From: an uncultured Dehalococcoidia bacterium
Lineage (GTDB): Bacteria > Chloroflexota > Dehalococcoidia > Lucifugimonadales > UBA1127
Direction of reading: 5' to 3'
DNA length: 64,000 nt
Assembly: GCA_951812285.1 (NCBI GenBank)
Contig: OX638292.1
Location: 1,159,008 to 1,223,007, forward strand
Below, piece after piece: positions 54,174-61,792 of the stretch; position 1 is the first letter of the stretch, and every line of letters begins with the position of its first letter. A model generated the notes under the pieces. That model was not told where the DNA came from. It made no database searches and saw only the letters and a list, made by a program, of their open reading frames with translations. Both the position numbers and the translations under genes were made by a program.

Positions 54174-54866
54174 GTGGAGTTGTGCGTCGACACCGCCACG
54201 CGCTACGCGGGCATCGCCCTGGCCGAGGGCGGCGCCGTCATTGCCGAGACTGCGTGGCACAGCCGCAACAACCATACGGCGGAGCTCGCGCCCGCCGTCC
54301 TGAATATGCTGAAAGATGCCGGCTGCGACGCCAAGCAGATCACAGGCATCGTGGCGGTCATCGGGCCGGGCGGGTTCAGCGCGCTGCGTGTCGGCCTCGG
54401 GTTTGCGAAGGGGCTGGCGGAATCGCTCGACATCGCCATCGCGCCGGTGAGCGCGCTGGAGGTCGAGGCGGCGCGGCACTTCGAGGCCGAGCAGGGGCCG
54501 CTGCTGCCGCTGCTGGAGGTCGGACGCGACCGCGTCGCGTGGTGCGTGTACGAGCGCAGAGGCGACGGCTGGCGGCGCGCGGCGGAGGAGCGGGTCACGA
54601 CGGTCGCAGAGATGGTAGAGGCCTGCCCCTCGAGCGCAGTCTACTGCGGCGAGGGCGCTTGGCACGTCTCGGAGCGGCTGCGGGAGCTCGCGCCGGACGC
54701 GCGGGTCATCGTCCTGGAGCCGCCGACGCGGTCGCTGGCCGTGTTGGCCGCGCTGGGGCACGCGGCGCTGGCTTCTGGCGGCGCGCCGGACCGGCAGACC
54801 CTGGAACCCAACTACCTGCGCCCGCCGAGCATCACCATGCCGGCCGGGCGGGTCAATCCGCAATAG
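54174..54866 (+). CDS. tsaB: tRNA threonylcarbamoyladenosine biosynthesis protein TsaB
   Basis: A 230-residue ASKHA-fold partner of TsaD and TsaE. It begins VELCVDTATRYAGIALAEGG, with HSRNNHTAELAPAVLNML and the family signature VIGPGGFSALRVGLGFAKGLA. The C-terminal end (PDRQTLEPNYLRPPSIT) is also typical. The GTG lies one base after the tsaE stop. TsaD is not in the window. ndk follows after 31 bases. Confidence 0.93.
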   Translation: MELCVDTATRYAGIALAEGGAVIAETAWHSRNNHTAELAPAVLNMLKDAGCDAKQITGIVAVIGPGGFSALRVGLGFAKGLAESLDIAIAPVSALEVEAARHFEAEQGPLLPLLEVGRDRVAWCVYERRGDGWRRAAEERVTTVAEMVEACPSSAVYCGEGAWHVSERLRELAPDARVIVLEPPTRSLAVLAALGHAALASGGAPDRQTLEPNYLRPPSITMPAGRVNPQ

Positions 54867-54897
54867 GTCAAGAACTACAAGCACCAGGAGGCACACC

Positions 54898-55356
54898 TTG
54901 GCAGACATCCAGACAACCCTCGTGCTCATCAAGCCGGACGGGCTGCAGCGCGGGCTGGCGGGGGAGATCATCGGCAGGCTGGAGCGGCGCGGGCTGCAGC
55001 TGGTGGGCATGAAGCTCATGCGCGTGGACGAGGCGCTGGCCCACCGGCACTACGAGGCGCACGTGGAGCGGCCATTCTTCCCGGGGTTGGTGCAATTCAT
55101 CACGTCGAGCCCCATCGTCGCGATGGCCGTGCGGGGGCCGAACAGCGTCGAGCTCGTGCGGCAGACGGTGGGGGCGACGAACCCCGCGGCTGCGGCGCCG
55201 GGCACGATCCGCGGCGACCTGGGCATCGACATCGGGCGCAACCTCATCCACGGGTCGGACTCGCCGGAGGCGGCGGAGCGCGAGGTGGCGCTCTTCTTCG
55301 CGCCGGAGGAGGTGGTCGACTGGGAGCGCAACGTCGAGGGATGGATCGTCGAGTAG
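54898..55356 (+). CDS. ndk: Nucleoside diphosphate kinase
   Basis: Balances nucleoside triphosphate pools by moving the gamma phosphate through a phosphohistidine. The 152-residue protein has TLVLIKPDGLQRGLAGEIIGRLERRG, the substrate segment VRGPNSVELVR and the active-site His in NLIHGSDSPEAAEREVALFF. The TTG start is supported by AGGAGG seven bases upstream. Length is slightly above the usual 135-145 because of a short C-terminal extension. Confidence 0.95.
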   Translation: MADIQTTLVLIKPDGLQRGLAGEIIGRLERRGLQLVGMKLMRVDEALAHRHYEAHVERPFFPGLVQFITSSPIVAMAVRGPNSVELVRQTVGATNPAAAAPGTIRGDLGIDIGRNLIHGSDSPEAAEREVALFFAPEEVVDWERNVEGWIVE

Positions 55357-55375
55357 GGGCGATTCGCGAATCGCC

Positions 55376-55729
55376 TTACTGCACGTGCAGGAGAGGCACG
55401 GCCTCGCGCCAGAGCTGCTCGAGGCGGTAATACTCGCGCTCATCGGGCGAGAAGACATGGATGAGGACGTCGCCGTAGTCGAGCAGAACCCAGCCGGACT
55501 GCACGGTGCCCTCGCGGTGGTTCACGGGGATGCCCTCGCCCTTGAGCGCGAGCGTGATGTCCTCGATGAGGGCGTTGACCTGCCGAGGGTTGTCGGCGCT
55601 CAGCAGCACGAAATAATCGGCGAAGTCCGCCAGCTCGCGGATGTCCAGCAACACGATGTTCGACGCCTGCTTGTCGCTGGCAATTTCCACTGCGCGCTGT
55701 GCAATGTGTAGCGGTTCTACGTTTACCAT
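55376..55729 (-). CDS. rsfS: Ribosomal silencing factor RsfS
   Basis: A 117-residue protein that binds ribosomal protein uL14 and blocks subunit joining under nutrient stress. Family landmarks are IASDKQASNIVLLDIRELADFADYFVLLSADNPRQV, the VNHREGTVQSGWVLLDYGDVLIHVFS block and the end EREYYRLEQLWREA. The ATG at 55729 is chosen because the ATG nine bases upstream lies within the likely -10 hexamer. Only one or two bases would precede the start codon, so the mRNA may be leaderless. It converges on ndk. Confidence 0.92.
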   Translation of the reverse strand: MVNVEPLHIAQRAVEIASDKQASNIVLLDIRELADFADYFVLLSADNPRQVNALIEDITLALKGEGIPVNHREGTVQSGWVLLDYGDVLIHVFSPDEREYYRLEQLWREAVPLLHVQ

Positions 55730-55736
55730 TACAGGC

Positions 55737-55742
55737 ATTATA
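55737..55742 (-). promoter_or_regulatory. -10 hexamer of rsfS
   Basis: A perfect TATAAT on the minus strand ends 7 bases before the rsfS ATG, which puts the transcript start at or within two bases of the start codon. A weak TGGACG lies 16 bases upstream as a possible -35. Confidence 0.5.
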
Positions 55743-55895
55743 GTATGCTTGGGCACCCCGTCCAGCGTGAGCGGCAACAATGCCGGGCGGATGGGTGAAA
55801 CAGGGACGCGGGAACATCCGGGCGGCGCGTCTCGTTTAGCAGATAGGAGCAGCGTATCTGTGGGAAAACAGATTACAAGCTGCGTATAGTAGGGG

Positions 55896-55924
55896 TTGAC
55901 ACACCCTACACGCGCCCCTACTAT
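55896..55924 (+). promoter_or_regulatory. Sigma-70-type promoter for the first collagen-like gene
   Basis: A perfect -35 TTGACA and a -10 TACTAT are separated by 17 bases. The predicted start near 55931 gives a leader of about 70 bases. A related copy of the sequence (CCCTAC, ACTATAGGG) makes short inverted repeats around the spacer, which may be a regulator site. Confidence 0.75.
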
Positions 55925-55999
55925 AGGGTGCGGTATTCTGAATGGGTTGCTGTGAACGCAGCAAGGCCCCAAACACTTCGTAAAACGAAAGGGGATCTC

Positions 56000-56566
56000 A
56001 TGGAACGGTTTTCACCCAGGCGCATCAGCGGGATTGCTGTCATCGTCGTCCTATCGCTTGCTCTCCTGATCGCCGCTTGCGAAGGGCCCGCTGGCTCGCA
56101 AGGCGCACAAGGCCCCCAGGGTGATCCAGGTCTCCCCGGTCTCCCGGGTAACCCCGGTCTTCCGGGCGTCCAGGGTGTCCAAGGTGAGCCCGGTCTCCCC
56201 GGCAACCCCGGTCTCCCCGGCGTCCAGGGCCCACAGGGTGAGCAGGGCCCGCCCGGTCCGTCCGTGGCCGCCCAAGTCGTCGTTCCCGAGCACTCCTTCG
56301 AGGATGGCAAGGAGCACAGCCTGACAGTGATGGGTTCCGGCTTCCAGCGCGGCGACGTGATCTTCGGTGAGATCGCCATCGGCGGCGAGGACACCGTGGC
56401 TGTCGTAGGCGCCACCGCCAACGAGTCAGGCGCGTTCATGAGCACCTCCGGCCTCGACCTCGAATCGCTGGCGACCCTGTCGCCTGGTGTGTACACACTG
56501 CACGTCCGCGACACCAGCGGCAACAACGCCACGCACCCCATCGTGATCTCCGAGCCCAAGCAATAG
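56000..56566 (+). CDS. Collagen-like lipoprotein 1
   Basis: A 188-residue exported protein. A signal sequence ends in the lipobox LIAAC (Cys27). Residues 29-88 are 20 uninterrupted Gly-X-Y triplets rich in Pro and Gln ([15 protein letters not shown]), able to form a triple helix. A C-terminal domain of about 100 residues, beta-rich and possibly Ig-like, follows and ends [18 protein letters not shown]. It should stand as a trimeric stalk on the outer cell surface or membrane face. AAAGGGG precedes the ATG. The next gene has the same plan. Confidence 0.88.
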   Translation: MERFSPRRISGIAVIVVLSLALLIAACEGPAGSQGAQGPQGDPGLPGLPGNPGLPGVQGVQGEPGLPGNPGLPGVQGPQGEQGPPGPSVAAQVVVPEHSFEDGKEHSLTVMGSGFQRGDVIFGEIAIGGEDTVAVVGATANESGAFMSTSGLDLESLATLSPGVYTLHVRDTSGNNATHPIVISEPKQ

Positions 56567-56582
56567 AAGAACTCGGTTAGCC

Positions 56583-56623
56583 AAGAGGCCCCTGGGAGGA
56601 ATTCCCAGGGGCCTCTTTTGTTT
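56583..56623 (+). terminator. Intrinsic terminator after collagen-like gene 1
   Basis: A perfect 15-base-pair stem (AAGAGGCCCCTGGGA with its complement), a 5-base loop and a TTTTGTTT tail lie 17 bases after the stop. It shows that the two collagen-like genes are transcribed separately. Confidence 0.92.
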
Positions 56624-56726
56624 GTACGAGGGGCGCTCCTCCACGACGCCACTCCCCCGCATCTTTGCATCCGCGCAAGGGTTCTGTTAGGGTTGCGCCA
56701 CCACCCCTCCGCCCAAGGAGGCCAAC

Positions 56727-57308
56727 ATGGCAACCCAACGACCATCAACAGCGCAACCCAGCAGCCGCACCATCGGCATGATCCTCATCCTCTCGATGAT
56801 TGCCGCGCTTTTAATGGCCGCGTGCGGGCCTGAGGGGGCGCAGGGTCCGCAAGGGCCGCAGGGACCGCCCGGCGACCCGGGCCTTGCCGGTCTCCCGGGC
56901 AACCCTGGTGACGCCGGCGTGCAGGGCCCTCCCGGAGAGCCGGGCCATCCCGGCAACCCCGGCTTCCAGGGCCTCCCGGGCCCGCGGGGTCCCATCGGTC
57001 CGAGTACCATCGCGACGATCGTGATCTCGCTGGACAATGGGCCGGTGGTCGCGGGCGCCGAGAACAGCTTCACCGTCGTTGGCGCGGGATTTGCGCGGGG
57101 AGACGCCATTTACGGCGAGCTGTTCACCGGCGAGGAACCCCTCTCCATGGTCGGGGGCACGGTAGCGGAATCGGGCGCATTCTCGGCTCCGGCGAGCCTC
57201 GACCTCACGCGGCTGACGGCGCTGGGGCCGGGCGTGTACACGCTCTACGTGCGCGACAACAGCGGCAACAACGCGACGGCGCCGTTGGCGATCACTGAGG
57301 CGAAGTAG
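56727..57308 (+). CDS. Collagen-like lipoprotein 2
   Basis: A 193-residue paralog of the preceding gene: signal with lipobox MAAC (Cys33), then residues 34-93 as exactly 20 Gly-X-Y triplets ([18 protein letters not shown]), then a C-terminal domain similar to that of the first protein (shared [16 protein letters not shown] end). The Gly of the first triplet follows the lipidated Cys directly. AAGGAGG precedes the ATG. Its own terminator follows. Function is likely structural or adhesive at the cell surface. Confidence 0.88.
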   Translation: MATQRPSTAQPSSRTIGMILILSMIAALLMAACGPEGAQGPQGPQGPPGDPGLAGLPGNPGDAGVQGPPGEPGHPGNPGFQGLPGPRGPIGPSTIATIVISLDNGPVVAGAENSFTVVGAGFARGDAIYGELFTGEEPLSMVGGTVAESGAFSAPASLDLTRLTALGPGVYTLYVRDNSGNNATAPLAITEAK

Positions 57309-57330
57309 CGACGCAAGCAGGTTAGACGTG

Positions 57331-57370
57331 GAAGCCCCCGGCGCGTTGCGCGCCGGGGGCTTCTCTTTTG
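57331..57370 (+). terminator. Intrinsic terminator after collagen-like gene 2
   Basis: A perfect 14-base-pair GC-rich stem (GAAGCCCCCGGCGC with its complement) and a 5-base loop are followed by TCTCTTTT, 22 bases after the stop. Confidence 0.88.
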
Positions 57371-57419
57371 GACTCTCACCGGATGGACGCCGTGGGGACG
57401 TGCGTGAGGGTGGAGGCCG

Positions 57420-58664
57420 CTACTGCCGCTGGACGCGGACGCGGGTGATGCGGCGGCCGGAGGTGCTGAGGACCTCGACGCGGAGGCCGCCGGCGACGAC
57501 CTGGTCGCCCTGGCTGGGGATCTTGCCGAGCTTGTTGTAGACGAGCCCGCCCATCGTGTCGAAGCCGTCGCCCTCGAGGTCGACGGAGAAGTGCTCCTTC
57601 AGGAAGCTCAGGTTCACCCTCGCGTCCAGCACCACTTCGTTGGTGCTGATGACCTGGACCTCCTGCTCCTCCTGGTTGAACTCGTCGACGATGTCGCCGA
57701 CGATCTCCTCCAGGATGTCCTCCAGCGTGACGAGGCCGGCGGTGCCGCCGTACTCGTCGACCACGACGGCCATGTGGCCGCGGCGGCGCTGGAACTCGAG
57801 CAGCAGCTCGTCGACGCGCTTGCCTTCCGGCACGAAGAGGGCGGGGCGCAGGAAATCGCGGACCGTGGCGCCGTTGGGGGCCTCGGCGAACCACAGCAGG
57901 TCGCGGGCGTGGAGGATGCCCTGTACGTGGTCGATGCCGTTGTCGTGGGCCGGGATGCGGCTGTGGCCGGCCTCCCGCATCAGTGCGAGGGCCTCAGCGA
58001 CTGGGGCCTTGACGTCGATGGCGACCATGTCGGGCCGAGGCACCATGATGTCGCGCACGGCCTTCTCCTCGAGGACCAGTATCGCGTGGATCATCGCCAT
58101 CTCGCGTTCGTCGGGAGGGTTCACCTCTTTGCTCAGCGGGATGAAGACCCGGTCGAAGCGGGCGGCCAGCTCTGACGTTATCTCCGGCAGCGTCTCCGGG
58201 CGGCCGACGATGGAATGCAGAAGGCGGTAGAGCGGGACGGTGACGGGTCCCCATACAGTCGTCACGACGACGCCGATGGGGGCTCCGAGCAACGCCATCC
58301 GTGGCCAGTGGCCCCGGAGCACGGGGTAGAAGGCCAGCGGCAGCAGCAGCGCGATGCCTATCCCGCCCACCAGCGAGAGCACGAATGCCCAAGCCGCCGG
58401 GTCGCGGGCAAGCAGGTACGCCGTCAGCGCCGCGATGCCGGCGCCATAGAGCGCCACACCGACCATCAACAGCGTGAAGGCCGTCTCCATTGGCTTTCGC
58501 ATGAGGGCCTGCAATGCTCCCCGCGACAGGCCAGTGTGTTCGCCGTTGGACGCGCCGTTGCGAGACGCGACCCGCGTCAGCGCATGTCGGTACAGGATCA
58601 CCGCCGCGGAGAGCGGCAGGACGATGAGCCAAATGATGAGAGGGATGATGGCGTTGCTATCCAA
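57420..58664 (-). CDS. CorC/HlyC-type CNNM transporter-like protein with CBS pair
   Basis: A 414-residue membrane protein. The N-terminal 170 residues hold four or so hydrophobic segments in the position of the CNNM/DUF21 domain, although the sequence there is divergent. A tandem CBS pair follows (VRDIMVPRPDMVAIDVKAPVAEAL and MAVVVDEYGGTAGLVTLEDILEEIVGDI), then a C-terminal CorC_HlyC domain (LSFLKEHFSVDLEGDGFDTMGGLVYNKLGKIP). The family is linked to Mg2+/Co2+ efflux or homeostasis; adenine nucleotides usually bind the CBS pair. It follows glmU on the same strand with a 6-base gap. Confidence 0.88.
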   Translation of the reverse strand: MDSNAIIPLIIWLIVLPLSAAVILYRHALTRVASRNGASNGEHTGLSRGALQALMRKPMETAFTLLMVGVALYGAGIAALTAYLLARDPAAWAFVLSLVGGIGIALLLPLAFYPVLRGHWPRMALLGAPIGVVVTTVWGPVTVPLYRLLHSIVGRPETLPEITSELAARFDRVFIPLSKEVNPPDEREMAMIHAILVLEEKAVRDIMVPRPDMVAIDVKAPVAEALALMREAGHSRIPAHDNGIDHVQGILHARDLLWFAEAPNGATVRDFLRPALFVPEGKRVDELLLEFQRRRGHMAVVVDEYGGTAGLVTLEDILEEIVGDIVDEFNQEEQEVQVISTNEVVLDARVNLSFLKEHFSVDLEGDGFDTMGGLVYNKLGKIPSQGDQVVAGGLRVEVLSTSGRRITRVRVQRQ

Positions 58665-58670
58665 GCAGGG

Positions 58671-60056
58671 CTACCTTTCTTCTTCAGACGAATCAGTATT
58701 GCCGGGCTCGATGGGCCTGGCGGGGACGCCGACGACGGTCTCGCCGTCGGCGACGTCGTGGGTGACGACGGCGCCCGCGCCCGTCCGTGCGCGTTTGCCG
58801 ACGCGCACGGGCGCTACGAACACGGTGTCCGAGCCGACGAGGGCGTTCTCGCCAATCTCCGTGCGGTGCTTGGCGTCGCCGTCGTAGTTGGCGGTGACGG
58901 CGCCGGCGCCGATGTTCGCGCCGTCGCCGACGGTGGCGTCGCCGATGTAGCTGAAATGGCCCGCCTTCACGTCGCGGCCGAGCGAGCTCTCCTTGATCTC
59001 GACGAAGTTGCCCACGTGCGAGCCAGCGCCTACGTGTGCGCCGGGCCGCAGGTGCGAGAAGGGCCCCACGTCGGCGCCCGAATCCAGCGTCGCCTCCTCC
59101 AGCATCGATGCGACGACGGTGCAACCATCGCCGATGACGGAGTCACGGATGACGGCGTTCGGCCCAATGGTGCAGGCCTCACCGATGCGGGTGCGGCCGC
59201 GGAGGTGCGTGTTGGCGTGCACAACGGTGTCGCGGCCAAGCGTCACGCCGACGTCGATGTACGTGGCCGTCGGGTCGATGAGCGTCACGCCATCGAGCAT
59301 CCAGCGCTCGCGGATGCGCTCCTGCAGGGCGGTCTCAGCGAGCGCGAGGTCCGCGCGGGTGTTCACGCCGATGACATCGCGCGGGTCGCCGGCCGCGACC
59401 GCGTGCACGAGCTCGTTGCGAGCGCGGAAGACGGCGGTAAGGGCGGTCAGGTACAGCTCCCCGTTGGGTGCGGGCGGCGGCAGGGTCAGGGCGTCCCAGA
59501 GGCCCTCGGTGCGGAGCGCGTACAGGCCGCCGTTGACCTCGTTCACGGCTCGCTGCTTGGGCGTGGCGTCGCGCTCCTCGACGATGGCCTCGACGCAGCC
59601 GTCATCGCCGCGCAGGATGCGGCCGAGGCCGGGCTGCAGGGGGTTCTCGACTGTCAGCAGCGTCATTCGCGCGCCGGTCGACTCGTGGGCGGCCATCAGG
59701 CGCGCGATGGCGTCGGCGGGAATGAGGGGGGTGTCGCCGTTCACGACGAGGACGTGGCCAACCTCGGAGTCGATGCTGCCCTCGGCGGCGAGGAGGGCGC
59801 TGCCCGTGCCGGAGGGGGACTCCTGCACGGCGAATCGCGCTCGGCCAGCCAGGTGTGCCAGCAGGGCGTCGGCCTCGCGGGGCACGACGACGACGGGGTC
59901 GTCGTGGCCAACGGCGGCGAGCGCGGAGAGGACGTGGTCGATGATGGCGAGACCGCCGACGGGGTGCAGGGGCTTGGGGAGGGCAGACCGCATCCGGGCG
60001 CCGGCTCCGGCGGCCAGGACTACTGCTTGCCAAGCGCTCACAGGCCTGTTGGCCAC
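58671..60056 (-). CDS. glmU: Bifunctional UDP-GlcNAc pyrophosphorylase/glucosamine-1-phosphate acetyltransferase
   Basis: Makes UDP-N-acetylglucosamine for cell-envelope polymers. The 461-residue protein has the N-terminal nucleotidyltransferase signature AVVLAAGAGARMRSALPKPLHPV, the GTG and NGD motifs (SGTGSALLA, VVNGDTPLI), and NEVNGGLYAL. The C-terminal half is a left-handed beta-helix of hexapeptide repeats with the acetyltransferase block SHLRPGAHVG...NFVEIKESSLG and GAGAVTANYDG. The GTG start is directly upstream of the conserved N-terminus. A final Glu-rich tail replaces the usual end. Confidence 0.94.
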   Translation of the reverse strand: MANRPVSAWQAVVLAAGAGARMRSALPKPLHPVGGLAIIDHVLSALAAVGHDDPVVVVPREADALLAHLAGRARFAVQESPSGTGSALLAAEGSIDSEVGHVLVVNGDTPLIPADAIARLMAAHESTGARMTLLTVENPLQPGLGRILRGDDGCVEAIVEERDATPKQRAVNEVNGGLYALRTEGLWDALTLPPPAPNGELYLTALTAVFRARNELVHAVAAGDPRDVIGVNTRADLALAETALQERIRERWMLDGVTLIDPTATYIDVGVTLGRDTVVHANTHLRGRTRIGEACTIGPNAVIRDSVIGDGCTVVASMLEEATLDSGADVGPFSHLRPGAHVGAGSHVGNFVEIKESSLGRDVKAGHFSYIGDATVGDGANIGAGAVTANYDGDAKHRTEIGENALVGSDTVFVAPVRVGKRARTGAGAVVTHDVADGETVVGVPARPIEPGNTDSSEEER

Positions 60057-60244
60057 CGCCGCTGCATCAGCGCCGGTTAAGAAGGACTCTTCCTTAAAGG
60101 GACTACTAAAGGGTGTGCCTCCATGGGCGTGCTATTGCGCTCTTATGCTAGGAAAATGCCGCTCCAATTGTCAAGGAGCACAGACGGGCCTGCAGGGCAC
60201 CGGGCTGGGTATAATGGCAGCGAAACGCAAGGATGGAGGAAGGC

Positions 60245-60502
60245 ATGGAAATCTCCGAATTCACCGGCGACGGCATGCGCGTCATCAAGACGAAGGCGGC
60301 CCCCGGCGAGTCGTGCGGCTACGCGTACCGGCGGCGGCGCATCGACGTGACCGTGCCCGCAGAGACGGACCCGATTCCCATCGACCGCAACCAGCTGCTT
60401 TACGTGCTGCCGTCGCCGCTTGAAGAGGGAGATCTGGTCAGCTTCCGCACGGACGCGAGAATGATCGACCTCTCGGAACTCTCCCCGTGCCCTGAGGGTT
60501 AG
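60245..60502 (+). CDS. Small hypothetical beta-rich protein
   Basis: An 85-residue protein (MEISEFTGDGMRVIKTKAAP at the start) whose strands and the segment IPIDRNQLLYVLPSPLEEGDLVSF suggest a small beta-barrel. GGAGGAAGG precedes the ATG at 60245; an upstream in-frame ATG overlaps that site. A TATAAT at 60210-60215 with no good -35 is a candidate promoter. No family is recognised. It is convergent with the next gene. Confidence 0.6.
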   Translation: MEISEFTGDGMRVIKTKAAPGESCGYAYRRRRIDVTVPAETDPIPIDRNQLLYVLPSPLEEGDLVSFRTDARMIDLSELSPCPEG

Positions 60503-60515
60503 CGGCGACGGGTCG

Positions 60516-60791
60516 CTAGGCTGGTGGAGCGTCGTCCTCGGCGTAGACGACGTCCAGGAGCGCCTCATCAAAGGCCGCCAGCACCTCGCCCGCGACGAGC
60601 CCGATGTAGGAGCGGAGCCGTGCCGGGCTGAGCGACAGCTTGCCGTCGGCGCGCTCCACGAGGTCGGCGTCCGCCAGGTCGAGGTCGGGGAGCTGCAGCT
60701 CCATCAAGCGCATGATGCGCGACTCCGCGATCCACTCGACGTTGGTCTGCAGTTGTTGGTCGAATTCGATCCTGGTCAGGGACTTCGGCAT
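60516..60791 (-). CDS. Small hypothetical helical protein
   Basis: A 91-residue protein with an amphipathic N-terminal half (RIEFDQQLQTNVEWIAESRIMRLMEL) and an acidic end. GAGAGGCG precedes the ATG at 60791. The open frame continues far upstream across the tRNA gene, but that part is a translation of antisense tRNA and is discarded. No family is recognised. Confidence 0.5.
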   Translation of the reverse strand: MPKSLTRIEFDQQLQTNVEWIAESRIMRLMELQLPDLDLADADLVERADGKLSLSPARLRSYIGLVAGEVLAAFDEALLDVVYAEDDAPPA

Positions 60792-60935
60792 AGGTCGCCT
60801 CTCGATGCTCAAGTGTATGGGGACACATGAACTGTACGCAGCGACGGGTCCGGGTGCAAGCAAGGGCGGGGCGCATTTCAGCGCGCTCTTGCTTGTGGGC
60901 GTCCCGCTGGCTAACCTAGAAGGAGCGGCCCTCAC

Positions 60936-61023
60936 GGAGAGATGGCAGAGCGGACGAATGCGCCGCACTCGAAATGCGGTATGGGGCAACCCATCGTGGG
61001 TTCGAATCCCACTCTCTCCGCCA
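60936..61023 (+). tRNA. tRNA-Ser (anticodon CGA)
   Basis: An 88-base class II tRNA. The acceptor stem GGAGAGA pairs with TCTCTCC. The anticodon arm is CCGCA-CTCGAAA-TGCGG, giving anticodon CGA for the UCG codon. A long variable arm (TATGGGGCAACCCATC) separates it from the T arm GTGGGTTCGAATCCCAC. The discriminator is G and CCA is encoded. UCG is a frequent codon in this GC-rich genome. Confidence 0.97.
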
Positions 61024-61792
61024 ATCCCTTCTTTAAGTAAACATAATCTCTCCGATGGCGCATGATGCGCCCTGTTTTTCACACCCGATTTGTCAACTCT
61101 CGTCCCTCGTGTGGCAACTCTTTGGTGCACGACTGCGGATGCGAAACCATGCTGCGACTCATGATGCACGCGCCCACCCTCAGAGGATCTCGAAATTGGC
61201 ACCCGTTCTTCGCGATGCGGCTCCTGCGCACACGTAAGCCGAATGATGGTTGATGCTCTTGGGCAACGGGCGGCAGATGCTTCCAACTCGCCAGGGCAGC
61301 AGGCTCGACTGGAGAGCCTCTCGTGGCCCGCGCCTCCCCTTCGAGCTTACCTCGGTCGTCCCAGTGGCTGGGACTGCTTCGAGACCGCGCATTCACCCGT
61401 TGTCGAAATGACGCTGCATTGAGCGCTCTTGATGACTTCCGTTGGGCGATGGAATGAAGTTGGGCTATCTGGGGATAGTCTAACCAGCGTCGCATACGCC
61501 TAGAGCGTGCGGCCCGCCATCGCCAGTCAACCTCGATTGGGATTTGCGGGCCCCGGCCCTCCGTCGGCGACTGCCCTGAAGTTGCCACAAATCGGGCTAG
61601 AAGGGGGTCAACCACATCAGATTCACGCTAGATTAATACACATGGCCCATGAATTCGCGAGAGTTTGTAGGAACCTAGTGTGTCCCCTTGTATAATACCA
61701 ACGTGTTATACAAGAGACAGAATGGCTCCCGCCGTTGGGCAGCAGAGACGTGCCGCGAGGACCCGTCTCCTATCGGGGTTGCACCCGGCGGG
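61024..61792. other. Interval after tRNA-Ser without a convincing gene
   Basis: About 770 bases in which the longest open frame (61079-61615, minus strand) is Arg/Ser-rich, lacks a ribosome-binding site and resembles no family I know. Composition is more mixed than in flanking genes. The position next to a tRNA 3' end would suit the remnant of an integrated element, but no integrase, direct repeat of the tRNA end or transposase piece could be identified. The right end holds an inverted repeat and promoter-like sequence, listed separately. Confidence 0.6.
61681..61720. promoter_or_regulatory. Inverted repeat with -10-like sequence before the RCC1-repeat gene
   Basis: CTTGTATAA and its exact complement TTATACAAG are separated by 10 bases, with a further near-symmetric TGTC/GACA outside. 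The left arm contains TATAAT at 61690-61695 on the plus strand, so a regulator bound here could control the gene that starts about 100 bases downstream. Read on the minus strand the right edge begins CTGTCTCTTG, which also matches the first ten bases of the IS50 inside end, so an insertion-sequence remnant is the alternative. Confidence 0.5.

Noticed and set aside
58215..60080. Plus-strand frame of 621 codons opposite glmU
   Set aside because: It mirrors a well-supported gene; the translated product is low complexity and without family features.
60792..61286. N-terminal extension of the minus-strand frame over tRNA-Ser, reading ESGIRTHDGLPHTAF
   Set aside because: This peptide is the well-known false translation of the antisense strand of a tRNA-Ser gene. 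The tRNA fold is complete, so only the part from 60791 downwards is kept as a possible gene.
61079..61615. Minus-strand frame of 178 codons after tRNA-Ser
   Set aside because: Arg/Ser-rich, no ribosome-binding site, no recognisable fold, and a start inside the gene-poor interval. Too weak to call.
61705..61720. Similarity to a Tn5 mosaic end as left by sequencing adaptors
   Set aside because: Only AAGAGACAG matches in a row and the sequence continues naturally on both sides, so adaptor contamination is unlikely.
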